Positions 62,622-64,000 of a DNA stretch of 64,000 bases are shown one piece after another. The notes beneath the pieces are model-generated. The model saw only the letters and a program-made list of their open reading frames with translations. It had not been told where the DNA came from and made no database searches. Origin of the DNA: Skermanella stibiiresistens SB22 (GTDB lineage: Bacteria > Pseudomonadota > Alphaproteobacteria > Azospirillales > Azospirillaceae); assembly GCF_000576635.1 (NCBI RefSeq), contig NZ_AVFL01000022.1:1-64000 (forward strand). The letters run 5' to 3'. A program made the translations under genes and the position numbers. Positions within the stretch are counted from its first letter, which is position 1. Each line of letters opens with the position of its first letter.

Positions 62622-62656
62622 TGCCTGTCATCGATCACTCTTGAGCGAGGCATGAC

Positions 62657-62974
62657 ATGAGCTTTCCGGTAACTGACAGGCTCTCCCCAATTCATCCCGG
62701 TGAGATCCTACGTGACGATCTTGAGGCCCTTGGATTGAGCGCGCGGCGGTTCGCCGAGCACGTCGGTGTGCCGCCAAACGCGATGGTGGAGATCCTGAGG
62801 GGCGAGCGCCGTGTCACGGCTCCGATGGCGCTTCGGTTCGCCAAGGCGTTCGATACCGATCCGAGATACTGGACCAATCTTCAAAGCCTATATGAAATCA
62901 AGAAGGCGCAGGAGGAGATTGGTGATTTGATCGCCGCGATACCCTCCTTGACGCTTCATCATCGGGCCGCGTGA
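62657..62974 (+). CDS. HigA/VapI-family HTH antitoxin-like protein (solitary)
   Basis: A 105-residue DNA-binding protein: SPIHPGEILRDDLEALGLSARRFAEHVGVPPNAMVEILRGERRVTAPMALRFAKAFDTDPRYWTNLQSLYEI is the standard HigA arrangement of XRE helix-turn-helix with the tail. HigA usually follows higB. Here only 35 bases separate it from pepN, with a tiny frame ending PVIDHS that could be the last remnant of a higB. It may now be a free-standing regulator. Confidence 0.88.
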   Translation: MSFPVTDRLSPIHPGEILRDDLEALGLSARRFAEHVGVPPNAMVEILRGERRVTAPMALRFAKAFDTDPRYWTNLQSLYEIKKAQEEIGDLIAAIPSLTLHHRAA

Positions 62975-63320
62975 CGCATCCTTCACCAAATTCGATGAGC
63001 GGCTGGCTTGCGGCGAAAGCCGCGATGCTGGACCCACTTGGCCGCCGCGACGATGATGAGCGCCGCCACTCGGAAGGGGCTGTCCGGGCGGTAGGTCAAT
63101 AACGGTTGTCCTCGCGCATGCCGCGGACGAGGTCACCGGCGCTCTCGGTCCTCGATTACCGCGTTTTCCACTATCGCGAATGGAACTCGACAGCGCCTTC
63201 CCAGCCCGCGTTCCCACAGCGGCGGAATGTCGCAGGCTGGAAAGCCCCACGTTTACGCTGGGTCTTTCGCGGACATGGCTGAAAGGCCTATGATGGGGCC
63301 TCGAAGCGTCGCCTTCCGCC
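62975..63320. other. Intergenic region before the SUF regulator
   Basis: About 350 bases with no recognisable gene. A minus-strand frame of 147 codons crosses it but overlaps the HigA gene and shows no family; it looks like chance. The region may be degraded sequence. Confidence 0.4.
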
Positions 63321-63367
63321 TTGACTTTCACCGTCCGCTCATCACTTAATCAGTACCAGATTGGTAC
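63321..63367 (+). promoter_or_regulatory. Promoter and palindromic operator of the SUF operon
   Basis: TTGACT (63321-63326), 18 bases, then CTTAAT (63345-63350) form a likely promoter. The perfect palindrome GTACCA-GAT-TGGTAC (63353-63367) lies on the probable start of transcription, 17 bases before the regulator ATG, and is a candidate site for the Rrf2 protein itself. Confidence 0.6.
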
Positions 63368-63383
63368 GGATTGGGGCGCTGAA

Positions 63384-63893
63384 ATGATCAAGCTCAGCAA
63401 GTTGACGGATTACGCGGTTGTCGTGATGGCGCGCATGGCGCGTGACGGCGATTGCGTGCAGACCGTTCCCCAATTGGCCGAGCGCACCGGCGTGCCGGCT
63501 CCCACCGTCGCCAAGCTCATGAAATTGCTGGCTCCCGCCGGCTTGATGGACAGTCATCGCGGCGCCACCGGCGGCTATCGGCTGACCCGTTCCGCCGAGG
63601 GGATCTCGATCGCCGAGATCATCAGCGCGGTGGATGGGCCGATCGCCCTGACGGCCTGCGTCGACGGCGCCGAGGGACATTGCGATGTCGAAAGCCTGTG
63701 CCCCATGCGGGGCAATTGGGACAAGGTCAACCGCGCGGTGCGCCACGCCCTGGAAGGGGTGACGCTGGCGGATATGTCGGCGGTGCCGACCTTCATCCCG
63801 CCGCCGGATCGAATACCCGAAATGACAATCGATAACCGTCGGACCGGACGGACTACGAGGGAACTAGGAGAGAAGCATGGCTGCGACGCTTGA
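63384..63893 (+). CDS. Rrf2-family regulator of SUF iron-sulfur assembly
   Basis: A 169-residue IscR-like regulator. The winged helix (MIKLSKLTDYAVVVMARMARDG...VPQLAERTGVPAPTVAKLMKLLAPAGL, then SHRGATGGYRL) is followed by a loop with three cysteines (CVDGAEGHCDVESLC) that should bind an Fe-S cluster, and the helix WDKVNRAVRHALEGVTLADM. It probably senses cluster status and controls sufB and the genes after it. Its 3' end overlaps sufB by 17 bases. An upstream start at 63321 is rejected because it overlaps the promoter. Confidence 0.93.
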   Translation: MIKLSKLTDYAVVVMARMARDGDCVQTVPQLAERTGVPAPTVAKLMKLLAPAGLMDSHRGATGGYRLTRSAEGISIAEIISAVDGPIALTACVDGAEGHCDVESLCPMRGNWDKVNRAVRHALEGVTLADMSAVPTFIPPPDRIPEMTIDNRRTGRTTRELGEKHGCDA

Positions 63894-64000
63894 AACCGCC
63901 GAACAGGTCCGGGCCGTTACGGAACAGAAGTACAAGTACGGCTTCTTCACCGATATCGAGTCGGACACCGCCCCCAAGGGCCTGAGCGAGGACACCGTCC
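63877..64000 (+). CDS. sufB: Fe-S cluster assembly protein SufB (5' end only)
   Basis: The first 41 codons are present: MAATLETAEQVRAVTEQKYK, then YGFFTDIESDTAPKGLSEDTV, the standard SufB N-terminus (KYGFxTDIExxxxPKGLxED). SufB is the scaffold of the SufBCD complex. AGGAGAG precedes the ATG, and the start lies within the end of the Rrf2 gene, showing translational coupling. The gene continues beyond the window. Confidence 0.93.
   Translation, partial: MAATLETAEQVRAVTEQKYKYGFFTDIESDTAPKGLSEDTV

Noticed and set aside
62888-63331. A 147-codon minus-strand frame
   Set aside because: It overlaps the HigA-like gene antisense and the SUF promoter and shows no family or ribosome site.

Overview
The window reads as chromosomal DNA of a GC-rich alphaproteobacterium. 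Gene content and order (cbb3 oxidase ccoNOQP, carB-greA, trxB next to an LsrB/VtlR-type LysR gene, an Rrf2 regulator leading into sufB) fit Rhodospirillales, probably an Azospirillum/Skermanella-like organism. This placement is an inference from gene content; no rRNA or tRNA gene is present. Coding density is high, most genes use ATG with a GGAG-type Shine-Dalgarno, and there is no prophage, CRISPR array or intact insertion sequence.

Layout. 1-7.6 kb, minus strand: a sensor kinase running off the left edge, a DctB-like kinase, an RlmI-like rRNA methyltransferase, an EamA permease and a small unknown protein. 7.6-11.3 kb: the cbb3 oxidase operon behind an FNR/FixK-type box. 11.3-21.7 kb: carB, greA, an Lrp regulator, an ELM1-family protein, trxB, the LysR gene, a probable AbcR-like small RNA, and a divergent tetR/ridA pair with clear operators. 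21.7-34 kb: an atypical pyruvate kinase and a phosphate-acquisition neighbourhood made of a 1781-residue phosphoesterase, a Na/Pi cotransporter and a PstS protein, with a MITE-like element between them. 34-39.3 kb: an EF-G-like GTPase, a Mop molybdate-binding protein, two Dps paralogues (one behind a perfect FNR-type box) and msrP. 39.3-43.7 kb: a hybrid kinase, a response regulator and a DHp-like protein with overlapping reading frames. 43.9-53 kb: an SDR protein, asd with a candidate threonine attenuator, thpR, an aldo/keto reductase, a FIST protein, tesA and a YbbA/YbbP-type ABC system. 53-64 kb: a Bax-inhibitor-1 protein, another two-component pair, a DGPF protein with an ECF42-type sigma factor, a translationally coupled pair of small unknown genes, pepN, a solitary HigA-like gene, and the SUF regulator with the start of sufB.

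How the parts fit. Several loci point to life at changing oxygen: FNR-type boxes precede the cbb3 operon, one dps gene and the first kinase, and the window also holds trxB, msrP, two Dps and the SUF operon start. Phosphate scavenging forms a second theme. Five histidine-kinase or kinase-like genes and two free-standing response regulators mark a signalling-rich genome. The most notable non-coding signals are the candidate threonine attenuator upstream of asd, the structured RNA downstream of the LysR gene, and a family of three long inverted repeats, one of them nested in a 214-bp element with 26-bp perfect terminal inverted repeats.
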